From Streptomyces aureocirculatus (GTDB lineage: Bacteria; Actinomycetota; Actinomycetes; Streptomycetales; Streptomycetaceae): 64,000 bases of DNA. Positions 43,154-51,739 of this stretch are shown here, one piece after another. A program made the translations under genes and the position numbers. The stretch lies in the NCBI RefSeq assembly GCF_000720475.1, contig NZ_JOAP01000031.1, positions 1-64,000 of the forward strand. Direction: 5' to 3'. Every line of letters begins with the position of its first letter. Positions within the stretch are counted from its first letter, which is position 1. The notes under the pieces were generated by a model that searched no databases, was not told where the DNA came from, and saw only the letters and a program-made list of their open reading frames with translations.

Positions 43154-44185
43154 ATGGCGATCGGGGTGGAGCGGGCCGTCAGCGGGATCAGAGGGGCGGG
43201 CGGCGGGGCCGCCGACGTACAGGAGTTGGGGCACGAGCTCTCCCGCGCGCTGAGCGGACTGGTGCCGCACGACGGCTACATGCTCGCCGGGCTCGACCCC
43301 CTCAGCCAGGTCAGTTGCTTCCTGAGCGGCGAACACACGTACAGCTACCCGTCGTTGCGCCATGTCCTGCTCGGCGAATTCGAGGTGAGCGACCGCCACC
43401 CGTTCACGGATCTGTGGCACGGCGCCTCTCAGGTGGGTGTCCTCGGCTCCGGCGTACGGGAGGAGCGGAACAGCCTGCGCCTGAACGAGGTCATGGCACC
43501 GCAGGGCTTCGGCAGTGAGTTGCGCATCGCACTGGTCGCCGGCGGGCTGATGTGGGGGACGCTGGCGCTGCTCCGCGAGCGCGGCCGGGCGTGCTTCACC
43601 GCCGCGGAGGCCGTGCACGCGCAGTGCCTGGTGGCGCCGCTCGCCCATGCCCTGCGGCGGTTCGTCGCCCGGCGGCCCCCTCGTCCGCTGCGCTCCGCCC
43701 GGCCGCCCGCCGTCATCGTCGTCGACGGTGCCGACCGCATCCGCTCCGCGACCCCGGGCAGCGCCTACTGGCTCCGCGCCTGCCTGCCCGGCTTCCTCGG
43801 CACGGACGACATCCTGCCCATCACGTACTGGCACAGCACGTTCATGGCCCGCAGCCTCAAAGGTCCCGTGGTGAACCGCGTGCCGCATCCGGACGGCTGG
43901 ATCGAGACACGGGCACAGCCCCTCGCCGGCGCGGCAGCGGGCGAGTTGGCCATCACCATCCAGCCCGCCACCACCCGCACCCTGCTGCCCGCGCTCACCG
44001 CCTGGTACGGCGTCACGCCCCGCGAGGCCGCCGTCCTGCACGAAGCCGTGGAAGGTCTCCCCGGCAAGCAGATCGCCCGCCGCCTCGATGTGTCCCCGCA
44101 CACGGTCAACGACCACCTCAAGGCCCTCTACCGCAAGTTCGGCGTCTCGGCCCGCGAGGAACTCCTGGCCGCCCTCGCCCACTGA
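43154..44185 (+). CDS. LuxR family transcriptional regulator
   Basis: A 343-residue protein with a large N-terminal GAF-like or unassigned sensing region and a C-terminal LuxR helix-turn-helix (YGVTPREAAVLHEAVEGLPG, ARRLDVSPHTVNDHLKALYR). No receiver domain or ATPase motif is seen. Its 3-prime end overlaps the ANTAR gene on the opposite strand by 58 bp. The ligand and targets are unknown. Confidence 0.88.
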   Translation: MAIGVERAVSGIRGAGGGAADVQELGHELSRALSGLVPHDGYMLAGLDPLSQVSCFLSGEHTYSYPSLRHVLLGEFEVSDRHPFTDLWHGASQVGVLGSGVREERNSLRLNEVMAPQGFGSELRIALVAGGLMWGTLALLRERGRACFTAAEAVHAQCLVAPLAHALRRFVARRPPRPLRSARPPAVIVVDGADRIRSATPGSAYWLRACLPGFLGTDDILPITYWHSTFMARSLKGPVVNRVPHPDGWIETRAQPLAGAAAGELAITIQPATTRTLLPALTAWYGVTPREAAVLHEAVEGLPGKQIARRLDVSPHTVNDHLKALYRKFGVSAREELLAALAH

Positions 44186-44580
44186 CGGCTCCGGCTCCTC
44201 GTCGTCGCGGCAGGAGCGGGGCGAGCCCGTGCATGTGCGGGCGGCGCGGCGGGGACGACCTCGCATGTCCTGCCGCGCAGGTGGAGCTGCCGCTGCAGTT
44301 CCTTGCTCAGGGCGGGCGGCAGTCGGCGCGTGTGCGCCCAGTCGACTACCTGGTCCGCCACGGTCCGCAGTTTCGTGTTCGTACGCATGGACATGCCGCG
44401 CAGCACGTCGAAGGCTTCGGACGGCGTCAACTGCCCCACCGCGATGACGACCCCCATGGCCCGGTCGATCGCCGCGTGCGAGGCGACCGCGTGTCTGAGC
44501 TGCGCGATTTCTTTTCTCAGAGCCTCGCCCTCGGCCGCGGTGCCCGCGCGGCGGGGTCGAGTGTCGGCGGGGCAGGACAC
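44128..44580 (-). CDS. ANTAR domain protein with an odd C-terminal tail
   Basis: A 150-residue protein starting at GTG 44580, which has GGAGG 6 nt upstream. The centre is an ANTAR RNA-binding domain (ASHAAIDRAMGVVIAVGQLT, EAFDVLRGMSMRTNTKLR). ANTAR proteins act as antiterminators on hairpin pairs in nascent RNA. There is no GAF or receiver domain, so the sensor may be missing or separate. The last about 45 residues are Ala/Arg-rich, low complexity, and partly read through the antisense of the LuxR gene, suggesting loss of the original stop. Confidence 0.8.
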   Translation of the reverse strand: MSCPADTRPRRAGTAAEGEALRKEIAQLRHAVASHAAIDRAMGVVIAVGQLTPSEAFDVLRGMSMRTNTKLRTVADQVVDWAHTRRLPPALSKELQRQLHLRGRTCEVVPAAPPAHARARPAPAATTRSRSRQWARAARSSSRAETPNLR

Positions 44581-44787
44581 GACAGGCCTCCGATCAGTGA
44601 CGGCGGAACCCTTCCTTCCTCCGTCAGGCTCGCTTTCCACCGCGACCGGCGCAACCCCGCCCAGGGCCCGGGCGCAGGGGATTCAGGCACTCGGCGTAGG
44701 GGGTCCGGCGGGGCCCGGCCGAGGAGGGACCGGTGGAATCCGAATGAGCCACTTGCCTCCCGCGTCGGCAGACCTCAGCATCGAGCC

Positions 44788-45375
44788 ATGTCCAAGCGGA
44801 GTGATCTGTCGGTGGTCGGGCGGGACGAGGCTTCGGATCGACCGGTGAGCGACGCCACGGCCGCCGAAGGCGTCCGCGTCCCCGGGGTCCGTGTCACGGC
44901 TATGCGCCCCGAGCACGCCGACGCCGTGCTCGCGATCTACCGGCACGGCATCGACGGGCAGAACGCCACGTTCGAGACCGCCGTCCCGACCTGGGAGGCC
45001 TTCGACTCGACAAAGCTGCCGGAGCATCGCCTCGTCGCCCTCGACGACGACGGGCGGGTCCTCGGCTGGGCCGCGGTGGCACGGGTCTCCGACCGGTGCG
45101 CGTACGCGGGCGTCGTCGAGCACTCCGTGTACGTCCACCCCGGCGCCCGCGGCCGCCACGTCGGCCTCGCCCTGCTCACCGCACTGATCACGGCCACCGA
45201 GGAGGCGGGAATCTGGACCGTCCAGTCCGGCGTCTTCCCGGAGAACACCGCCAGCCTGTCCCTGCACCGACGGGCCGGGTTCCGGGTCATCGGCACCCGG
45301 CGGCGCGTCGGCCGCCACCACGGCCGCTGGCGGGACGTCATCCTGCTGGAACGCCGCAGCCCGGTCATCGACTGA
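44788..45375 (+). CDS. GNAT N-acetyltransferase, phosphinothricin acetyltransferase-like
   Basis: A 195-residue enzyme resembling the PAT/Bar group: AMRPEHADAVLAIYRHGIDG at the N-terminus, AGVVEHSVYVHPGARGRHVG as the acetyl-CoA loop, and GVFPENTASLSLHRRAGFRV then RRVGRHHGRWRDVILLER. It would acetylate an amine using acetyl-CoA; the natural substrate is unknown. ATG 44788 is followed by a 30-residue charged extension, so a later start such as the GTG of VSDATAAEG is also possible. Confidence 0.88.
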   Translation: MSKRSDLSVVGRDEASDRPVSDATAAEGVRVPGVRVTAMRPEHADAVLAIYRHGIDGQNATFETAVPTWEAFDSTKLPEHRLVALDDDGRVLGWAAVARVSDRCAYAGVVEHSVYVHPGARGRHVGLALLTALITATEEAGIWTVQSGVFPENTASLSLHRRAGFRVIGTRRRVGRHHGRWRDVILLERRSPVID

Positions 45376-45578
45376 CCGCCGCGGTCGTGACGTCGGCCGG
45401 ACGGCACGACCGGCCGTGGGCTGGGTGTACGACCGCCCCGCTCACAGGCGCGCGACAGGTCCGGCGCGCGCTCGTCCCCGTCGGACTTCTGAGTGCGGTC
45501 GCCGCCGTGAGAACCCGGGAACCGGCGGCGACCGCCGATGCCGGGGCGGGACCTCCCCTTTCGCCGCTCCGGCGTGGT

Positions 45579-45644
45579 CCGCCCTTCCTGGCGAGCCAGG
45601 GATGCGCGGGAGTACCCCCTGGCACATCGGACCGGGAAGGGCGG
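45579..45644. ncRNA. Candidate structured element (nested stems)
   Basis: CCGCCCTTCC (45579-45588) pairs with GGAAGGGCGG (45635-45644), enclosing GCCAGGG (45595-45601) paired with CCCTGGC (45617-45623). It could be a structured RNA, a terminator or an operator. No known RNA family is recognised. Confidence 0.35.
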
Positions 45645-45790
45645 GGGCCGGAGCCGCGTGTGTCCGCTGCGGCGCGAGTCTCCGACCGGCCTGGTGTGAG
45701 TGCTGTGACTCGCGATCTCAAGGTCCAGGAGATCCGGCCAAGACAGTGCTGCCTGGTCTGTGACGGAGCGTAGACCGATTGGTCACGCGG

Positions 45791-45860
45791 CGACAAGCCT
45801 TGGGCCAAGCCGACAAAGTCTTGGGCCAAGCCGACAAGTCTTGGGCCAAGCCGACAAGTC
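45791..45860. repeat. Three about 20-bp tandem repeats with internal dyads
   Basis: CTTGGGCCAAGCCGACAA(A)GT is repeated three times from 45799, preceded by a partial copy. Each unit contains CTTGG-G-CCAAG, an 11-bp dyad, so this could be a cluster of operator sites. Confidence 0.8.
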
Positions 45861-45938
45861 CGGTGCCGAGCGTGACCCCGTCGGCGGCCGCGGCGGCGCT
45901 GACGCGCTGCCATGCGGTGGCGCGGTGGTCGCTGTTCA

Positions 45939-46667
45939 TCACGGGTGCTGGATGGCGGCGGTGTCGAACGAGCCGTCGATGAGCTGCTGACACAGTCCGG
46001 TCAGGACGAGGTGGCGGGCGCGGGCGTGCCGGCGCAGGGCGTCGAACGCCCTGCCGGGGTCGGTCTGCCAGCGTTCGGCGAGGATGCCCTTGGCCTGCTC
46101 GATGACGATGCGGCTGGACAGGGCGGCCTGGAGCTGGGCGCGTTCGACATTGCCGTGCACGATGGTGCGGTGCTGCAGGATGGCGATGGTCGCCACGTCG
46201 GCGAGCGCCTGCGTCACCCGTGCGTCGGTGTCACTGAGCTTCTGGTCCCGGGTGTCGAAGAGGTTCAGCGCACCCACGATCTGGCGGCGCAGACGCATGG
46301 GCAGGGCGTGCGTGGTGGCGAAGCCCGCCTTGCGCGCGCGCTCGGCGAACCGCGGGAACGCCGCGGTCTGCACGGGGGACCCGAGGCTGATGTTGAGCCG
46401 TGCGCAGCCACTGCGGTGGCACTCCACGCAGGGGCCCTGGTCGGTCTGGACGGCGAAGAGTTCCAGAAGTCGCGTCTGCTCGTCGGAGGCCGCGACCAAC
46501 TGCAGGTCACCGTTGGGGGCGGCGAGCATGACACCCACGGCCGACACGTCGAGCAGAGCGTCGCAGCGCTCGCACAACTGATGCAGAAATTCGATCAGGT
46601 CGAAGTCTTCGACCAGCGTGTCCACGGAGTCCACCATGGCTGCCAGCAGTTGTTCCTCACGCGTCAT
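45939..46667 (-). CDS. GAF and ANTAR domain-containing antitermination regulator
   Basis: A 242-residue protein: an N-terminal GAF domain (FLHQLCERCDALLDVSAVGV through VGALNLFDTRDQKLSD) containing Cys residues (GPCVECHRSGCARL), then a C-terminal ANTAR domain (ALSSRIVIEQAKGILAERWQ, AFDALRRHARARHLVL). It is predicted to bind RNA and regulate transcription termination in response to a GAF ligand. Start ATG 46667 lies 5 bp after the stop of a degraded ANTAR gene, with AAGGGAC upstream, suggesting an old two-gene operon. Confidence 0.9.
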   Translation of the reverse strand: MTREEQLLAAMVDSVDTLVEDFDLIEFLHQLCERCDALLDVSAVGVMLAAPNGDLQLVAASDEQTRLLELFAVQTDQGPCVECHRSGCARLNISLGSPVQTAAFPRFAERARKAGFATTHALPMRLRRQIVGALNLFDTRDQKLSDTDARVTQALADVATIAILQHRTIVHGNVERAQLQAALSSRIVIEQAKGILAERWQTDPGRAFDALRRHARARHLVLTGLCQQLIDGSFDTAAIQHP

Positions 46668-46671
46668 GCCC

Positions 46672-47200
46672 TTAAGTCCCTTCGCCGGCAGCCGTGTCCG
46701 GCTCGTCTTCATCATGCCGAAAGCTCCGTCGCCGGGACACCACGTCCTCGGCGACATCCACCACGGAGCAGCCGTGGCGGAAGGCGTGGGCCCGCAGCCG
46801 CAGGAGCGCCTGTGCCAGGGACACTCCGGCCTGCGCACTGACCACGCCGGCGGCCTGGTGGACGGCCGCCCGGTAGAAGAAGGAGCCGTCGTCGCCCGCG
46901 GGGAACGTGTCCCGCTGCGGACTGCCCTCCATGAGGGCGGCGGTCAGCGCGTTGGCCACCAGTCGGCGTCGGTCAACGTGCCCTCCGTGAGGTCGACGGG
47001 CACCCGTGCGAGGTCCGGCTCCAGGACGGGCACACAGGTCACGGCCACCTCCGGTCCCGGCCCCTCGCCCAGGGTGAACTGCGGGTCCTCGAGCCGCGCG
47101 CTGGGTCCGGCGGAGCACCACCGGCAACTCGACCGCACAGCCGCGCCGGTGCGCGCCGATCAGGGCCCGCCGCCCGCGGCGGGCCGTGTGCCGTGCGGGC
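46672..47200 (-). pseudogene. Frameshifted GAF/ANTAR-type gene remnant
   Basis: Protein-like sequence is split between two frames. The 5-prime part (ALIGAHRRGCAVELPVVL) runs to about 47090. A middle part in another frame (EDPQFTLGEGPGPEVAVTCV to LTEGTLTDAD) runs to about 46955. The last part returns to the first frame (LVANALTAALMEGS, then ANTAR-like YRAAVHQAAGVVSAQAGVSL). No proper start is seen and the 5-prime end abuts the YihY gene, so it is truncated as well as frameshifted. It ends 4 bp before the intact GAF-ANTAR gene. Confidence 0.75.
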
Positions 47201-47219
47201 ACCGCTGTGTTCGCAGCCC

Positions 47220-48257
47220 TCAACCGGCTTGTTCCTGGGGCCAGGTGCGGGTGTCGCGCGGCTCCACATAAGGCTCCTCCCCCTCGGGCAGGCCGCCCTC
47301 GATGGAGCGTTCACGGGCCAGCTCGGCGTCGAACTCCAGGCCGAGCAGGATCGACAGGTTCGACACCCACAGCCAGATCAGGAAGACGATGGCACCTGCC
47401 AGGGCGCCGTACGTCTTGTTGTACGAGCCGAAGTTCGCCACGTACAGCGCGAACCCGGCCGACGCGGCCAGCCACAGCAGCACCGCGAGGACACTCCCCG
47501 GACTCACCCAGCGAAAGCCCCGCCCGCGGACGTTCGGGGCGGCCCAGAACAGCAGGGCGATCATCAGGACGACCAGGAGCACGAGCACCGGCCACTTGGC
47601 GACGGCCCACACGGTCAGCGCCGCGTCCCCCACGCCCAGCACATCGCCCGCCCGTTTCGCCACCGGGCCGGTGAACACCACGATCACCGCGCTGGCCGCC
47701 ACGAGCAGCATCAGCACGACGGTCAGTCCGAGCCGCAGCGGGGTCAGCTTCCACACGGGCCGCCCCTCGCGGAGGTCGTACACGGCGTTGGCGCTGCGGG
47801 TGAACGCGGCGACGTACCCCGATGCCGACCACAGCGCCCCGACAAGGCCGACAATGGCGAGCACTCCGCCGGTGGTGCTGTTGCGCTGGAGCTGTGCCAC
47901 CGCGTCCTTGATGATGTCGCGCACCGCGCCGGGGGCCAGTTGCTGGAGGTTGTCCACGATGGAGCGGGTCGCCTCCTGCCCGGCCACCCCGAGGAGCGAG
48001 ACCAGGACGAGGAGGGCGGGGAAGAGGGACAGCACCCCGTAGTACGTCAACGCCGCCGCCCGGTCGGGGAGCTCGTCCTCCAGGAACTCCTTGCCGGTGC
48101 GCCGCAGCACCTGCCCCCAGGCGCGAGCGGGCACGTGCGTGGGCCCCTTCGGCGCGTTCCGTTCCACCTCGGCGTCCGGGCCGACGGCCGGGTCCGGCTC
48201 TCCGTGGGACGTCTCCGGCTCTTTGTAAGCGTCTTCCTGCTTGTCTGTGCCTGCCAT
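47220..48257 (-). CDS. YihY/BrkB family inner-membrane protein
   Basis: A 345-residue polytopic protein with about six spans. The family signature includes ALTYYGVLSLFPALLVLVSL near residue 75 and SYNKTYGALAGAIVFLIWLW near residue 300. The N-terminal 55 residues are acidic and hydrophilic. The family was once called ribonuclease BN but is not thought to be one; its function is unknown, possibly transport or envelope integrity. ATG 48257 is chosen over one 51 nt upstream. Confidence 0.9.
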   Translation of the reverse strand: MAGTDKQEDAYKEPETSHGEPDPAVGPDAEVERNAPKGPTHVPARAWGQVLRRTGKEFLEDELPDRAAALTYYGVLSLFPALLVLVSLLGVAGQEATRSIVDNLQQLAPGAVRDIIKDAVAQLQRNSTTGGVLAIVGLVGALWSASGYVAAFTRSANAVYDLREGRPVWKLTPLRLGLTVVLMLLVAASAVIVVFTGPVAKRAGDVLGVGDAALTVWAVAKWPVLVLLVVLMIALLFWAAPNVRGRGFRWVSPGSVLAVLLWLAASAGFALYVANFGSYNKTYGALAGAIVFLIWLWVSNLSILLGLEFDAELARERSIEGGLPEGEEPYVEPRDTRTWPQEQAG

Positions 48258-48423
48258 GTCCAGCGAGTAGCCCGCTTGGGCGTACCCAACCCCTCGGATC
48301 TCCGCCATGCGAGTTCACGATTAGGAACACATACTCGGGGTGATACGGAAGGGACCAGGGAGGCGCCGTCAGGCCAGGAGCGGCGCCCGTAGCCACTCGC
48401 AGCGATACCGGAGCACCACGGCC

Positions 48424-49542
48424 ATGGACGATCCGACGACCCTGTCAGCACCGCTCCCTCGGACCGCGCCCGCATCCGCCGTTCCACTGCGGGTCGCGTC
48501 CGTGCCCGCCGGACACGTCTACGTACGGCACTGCGCCGACGAGCAGCACGCGGACGGCGTCGTCCGGCTCGCGGATCCCCGCCCGAACGGGGCGCCGAGC
48601 ACCTCCCAGCGGTGGTGGCCGCCGGTCATGCTCGACCCCAACTGGGTGCACGCGCACCACGCGGACTTCGACGTGTTCCATCTGCACTTCGGCTTCGACG
48701 CCCAGTCGCCCGACGAACTGTCGTCGCTGGTTGCCGCCCTGCGGCAGCACGGCAAACCGCTCGTCCACACCGTGCACGACCTCCGTAACCCTCACCAGCG
48801 CGACCCCCGGCCGCACGCGGCCGCCCTTGACGTCCTGATACCGGCGGCCGACCACCTCATCACGCTCACTCCGGGTGCCGCCCGGGAGATACAGCGGCGC
48901 TGGAACCGCAAGGCCACGGTCCTGCCCCACCCCCACGTCGTCGACCTTCCCCACCTCTCCCGCCCCCGCCCGGAGCGCACGGCCTTCCGCGTCGGCGTGC
49001 ACGCCAAGAGCCTGCGGCCCAACATGTCCCTGCTGCCGGTGGTGCGCACCCTCGCCAAGACCACCGCGGAGCTCCCGGACGCGGAGCTGCACGTGAACAT
49101 CCACCACGAGGTGGGCGACCCGCAAGCGCACGCCTACGCCCCGGACGTCCTCACCGAGCTGCGGTCCCTCGCCGACAGCGGCGCGCTGCGGCTGCACGTG
49201 CACGACTACTTCGACGACGACGAGCTCTGGGACTACCTCACCGGGCTCGACCTGTCCGTCCTGCCGTACACCTTCGGCACGCACTCCGGCTGGCTGGAGG
49301 CGTGCCACGACCTCGGCACCGCCGTCGCGGCACCGACCTGCGGCTTCTACGCCGAACAGCGCCCGTGCCTGTCCTACGGCCACACCGAACAGGACGGCCT
49401 CGACGAGGCGTCCCTGGCTTCGGCCGTGCGCGATGCGTACCGCACCCGCCCGCGCTGGCGCGCCTCCGCGGCCGAGCGCACCGCCGAACGCGCCCGCGTG
49501 GCCGCGGCGCACCGGTCGGTCTACCGCGGGCTCCTCGCGTGA
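48424..49542 (+). CDS. Glycosyltransferase (GT4-like), first gene of the GT cluster
   Basis: A 372-residue GT-B-type protein with DVFHLHFGFDAQSPDELSSL near residue 85, HTVHDLRNPHQRDPR and the C-terminal nucleotide-sugar region LSVLPYTFGTHSGWLEACHD, where family 4 enzymes have E-x7-E-like motifs. GGAG lies upstream of ATG 48424. It opens a cluster of seven genes in one direction; its stop overlaps the next start (GTGA). Confidence 0.85.
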   Translation: MDDPTTLSAPLPRTAPASAVPLRVASVPAGHVYVRHCADEQHADGVVRLADPRPNGAPSTSQRWWPPVMLDPNWVHAHHADFDVFHLHFGFDAQSPDELSSLVAALRQHGKPLVHTVHDLRNPHQRDPRPHAAALDVLIPAADHLITLTPGAAREIQRRWNRKATVLPHPHVVDLPHLSRPRPERTAFRVGVHAKSLRPNMSLLPVVRTLAKTTAELPDAELHVNIHHEVGDPQAHAYAPDVLTELRSLADSGALRLHVHDYFDDDELWDYLTGLDLSVLPYTFGTHSGWLEACHDLGTAVAAPTCGFYAEQRPCLSYGHTEQDGLDEASLASAVRDAYRTRPRWRASAAERTAERARVAAAHRSVYRGLLA

Positions 49543-50612
49543 CCGCGCACCTGCGCATCGCGCTCATCGCCTCCGCGCGCTTCCCGGTCAGGGAGCCGTT
49601 CACCGGCGGGCTCGAGGCGCACACCTGGTCGCTCGCCCGTGCGCTGCGGGCGCGGGGCCATCACGTGGAGCTCTTCGCGGCCCCGGGTTCCGATCCCGCC
49701 CTGGACGTCGTGGAGCTGCCGGTGCACCGGACGTCGCTGAGCGAGGCCGCCCGGTCGGACGTCAGCATGCCGCTGGACGCGGTCTGGATGCAGGAGCACC
49801 ACGCGTACCTGCGGCTCATGCTCGACCTGTCGGGCGACGGCGGAGACCGCTTCGACGTGGTCCACAACAACAGCCTGCACTACTTGCCGATCGCCATGGC
49901 CCCGGCCGTCCGCGCGCCGGTCGTGACGACGCTCCACACGCCTCCCACCCCCTGGCTGGAGTCGGCCATCCAGACCGGCGAGCGCTGCCCCGTGACGTTC
50001 ACCGCCGTCAGTGAGCACACGGCGTCCGCCTGGCGTCCCCTCGTCCCCGCCGCCCGGGTGATCCACAACGGTGTGGACACCGATCGGTGGCCCGCCGGTC
50101 CTGGCGGCCGGCACCTGGTGTGGTTCGGCCGCATCGTGGCGGAGAAGGGGCCGCACCTGGCGATCGAGGCGGCCCGCAAGGCGGGCCGGCCGCTGCGCCT
50201 CGCCGGTCCCGTCGGCGATGAGCGCTACTTCGCGGAGCGCGTGGCCCCGCTGCTCGGCGGGGACATCACCTATGTCGGTCACCTCGGTTGCCGGGACCTC
50301 GCCGCGCTCGTCGGCAGCGCGGCAGCCGCCCTGGTCACCCCCTGCTGGGACGAGCCGTACGGCCTCGTGGTGGCGGAGGCACTGTCGTGCGGCACACCGG
50401 TGTGCGGCCTGGACCGCGGTGCCCTCAGCGAGATACTCACCCCGGAGTGCGGCGCTCTCGCCCCGCGGGACGACGTCGGCGCGCTCGCCGAGCTCATCGG
50501 CCCGGTCACGCGCCTGGACCGCCGCGCCGTCCGGGAACGGGCCGAACGCTTCTGCTCCCTGGACGCCATGGCCGACAGCTACGCCTCCCTGCACCGGGAG
50601 GTGGCCGCGTGA
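49539..50612 (+). CDS. Glycosyltransferase family 4 protein
   Basis: A 357-residue GT-B enzyme: N-terminal FTGGLEAHTWSLARALRARG, middle VSEHTASAW and IHNGVDTDRW, then the donor-binding WFGRIVAEKGPHLAIEAARK and the C-terminal PCWDEPYGLVVAEALSCGTP. These are classic retaining GT4 motifs. It would transfer a sugar from a nucleotide donor to an unknown acceptor in the cytoplasm. The start overlaps the preceding stop and the end overlaps the next gene (GTGA both times). Confidence 0.93.
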   Translation: MTAHLRIALIASARFPVREPFTGGLEAHTWSLARALRARGHHVELFAAPGSDPALDVVELPVHRTSLSEAARSDVSMPLDAVWMQEHHAYLRLMLDLSGDGGDRFDVVHNNSLHYLPIAMAPAVRAPVVTTLHTPPTPWLESAIQTGERCPVTFTAVSEHTASAWRPLVPAARVIHNGVDTDRWPAGPGGRHLVWFGRIVAEKGPHLAIEAARKAGRPLRLAGPVGDERYFAERVAPLLGGDITYVGHLGCRDLAALVGSAAAALVTPCWDEPYGLVVAEALSCGTPVCGLDRGALSEILTPECGALAPRDDVGALAELIGPVTRLDRRAVRERAERFCSLDAMADSYASLHREVAA

Positions 50613-51739
50613 TCGGCTACTACGTGCACCACCAGGGGCGCGGACATCTGCACCGGGCCGTGTGCGTGGCCCGCCACCTCCGCGTTCCCGTCGTGGGCTT
50701 CTCCTCCCTGCCCAGGCCCGCCGGCTGGAGGGGCACATGGATCCAACTGCCGCTCGACGCGGACGAGGGCACGGGCGGGCCGCAGGACGTGCGGGCCGCG
50801 CGCGCGGGCGGGCCGCAGGACATGCGTGATCCGACCGCGGGCGGCGCACTGCACTGGGCGCCCCGGCACCACGCGGGCCTGCGCGACCGCATGGACGCGA
50901 TCACGAGCTGGATCGCCCGGGCCCGGCCCCGCCTGTTCGTCAGCGACGTCTCCGTCGAAGTGGCGCTCCTCGCCCGTCTCACGGGCACCCCCGTGGTCGT
51001 CGCCGCGATGCGTGGCGACCGCTTCGACCGCGCCCACCGCCTGGGGTACGACATCGCCGACGCGCTGCTCGCGCCCTGGCCTGCGGCGGTTCCCGAACCG
51101 GACTGGCCACGGCACTGGCGGGCCAAGACCGTGCACACCGGCGCCTTCTCGCGCTACGACGACCGGCCCCGCGTTCCCCCGGGCGACCCCGCTCCCGGCC
51201 CGCGGAAGGTCGTCGTCCTGCTGGGCGCGGGCGGCACCGACGTCGACGCCGCCGCACTCCGCGAGGCCGAAGCGAGCACCACCAACTGGACCTGGACGTT
51301 CCTGGGCGGCCCGCACGGGCGGTGGGCCGACGACCCGTGGCCGCTGCTGTGCGGCGCCGACGCCGTCATCACGCACGCCGGGCAGAACGCCGTCGCCGAG
51401 TGCGCCGCGGCCCGCACACCCGCCGTCGTCGTGCCGCAGGACCGGCCCCACGGCGAACAGCGGGCGACCGCACAGGCACTGGCGGCCGCGGACCTCGCCA
51501 CCGTACGGATGTCCTGGCCCGCTCCGCAGGAGTGGCAGGGCCTCCTCGACCGGACGGCGCGCCGCCCCGGCAGCCGCTGGGCCATGTGGGCCCCGGGCGA
51601 CGGCGCACAGCGAGCCGCCAGGCTCCTGGAGCACCTGTCCGCGCCACCCCCGTGCACGACCCGGCGGGACACCCCGCGGACTGCGGGGCCCCCGTGCGGA
51701 TCGCAGTGGACCGAGGGGGCCCCGTGCGGATCGCAGTGA
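50609..51739 (+). CDS. GT28/MurG-like glycosyltransferase
   Basis: A 376-residue protein: MIGYYVHHQGRGHLHRAVCV at the N-terminus resembles the Gly-rich acceptor loop of MurG and MGD-type enzymes. HAGQNAVAECAAARTPAVVV is the C-terminal UDP-sugar-binding motif. An internal duplication, GGPQD(V/M)R, appears near residues 57-73. The last about 17 residues (PPCGSQWTEGAPCGSQ) come from a 30-bp tandem duplication that also creates the next gene's start region. It overlaps that gene by 16 bp. Confidence 0.85.
   Translation: MIGYYVHHQGRGHLHRAVCVARHLRVPVVGFSSLPRPAGWRGTWIQLPLDADEGTGGPQDVRAARAGGPQDMRDPTAGGALHWAPRHHAGLRDRMDAITSWIARARPRLFVSDVSVEVALLARLTGTPVVVAAMRGDRFDRAHRLGYDIADALLAPWPAAVPEPDWPRHWRAKTVHTGAFSRYDDRPRVPPGDPAPGPRKVVVLLGAGGTDVDAAALREAEASTTNWTWTFLGGPHGRWADDPWPLLCGADAVITHAGQNAVAECAAARTPAVVVPQDRPHGEQRATAQALAAADLATVRMSWPAPQEWQGLLDRTARRPGSRWAMWAPGDGAQRAARLLEHLSAPPPCTTRRDTPRTAGPPCGSQWTEGAPCGSQ
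51694..51738. repeat. 30-bp tandem duplication doubling a start-codon region
   Basis: The sequence from GTG 51694 is repeated from GTG 51724 (15 bp of the second copy match exactly, GTGCGGATCGCAGTG). The spacing is exactly 30 bp, so both GTG codons are in frame with the family 2 glycosyltransferase. Confidence 0.85.

Larger units (their letters stand above)
45376..45938. other. Intergenic region with structured RNA-like element and repeats, no gene seen
   Basis: This 563-bp stretch contains no open frame with protein-like sequence. It holds a nested inverted repeat at 45579-45644 (10-bp outer and 7-bp inner stems) and three 20-bp tandem repeats at 45799-45860. It lies between the PAT-like gene and the GAF-ANTAR gene (convergent), so it includes their terminators. 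Confidence 0.6.

Noticed and set aside
45416..45763. Open frame of about 115 codons in the gap before the ANTAR gene
   Set aside because: Its translation has no recognisable domain, biased Arg/Gly/Pro composition and overlaps the nested hairpin element.
45791..45860. Possible CRISPR-like array
   Set aside because: Contiguous 20-bp repeats without spacers and no cas genes.
48257..48308. GGGTAC upstream of the YihY start as a sigma-B promoter
   Set aside because: The -35 region at the right distance does not resemble GTTT.
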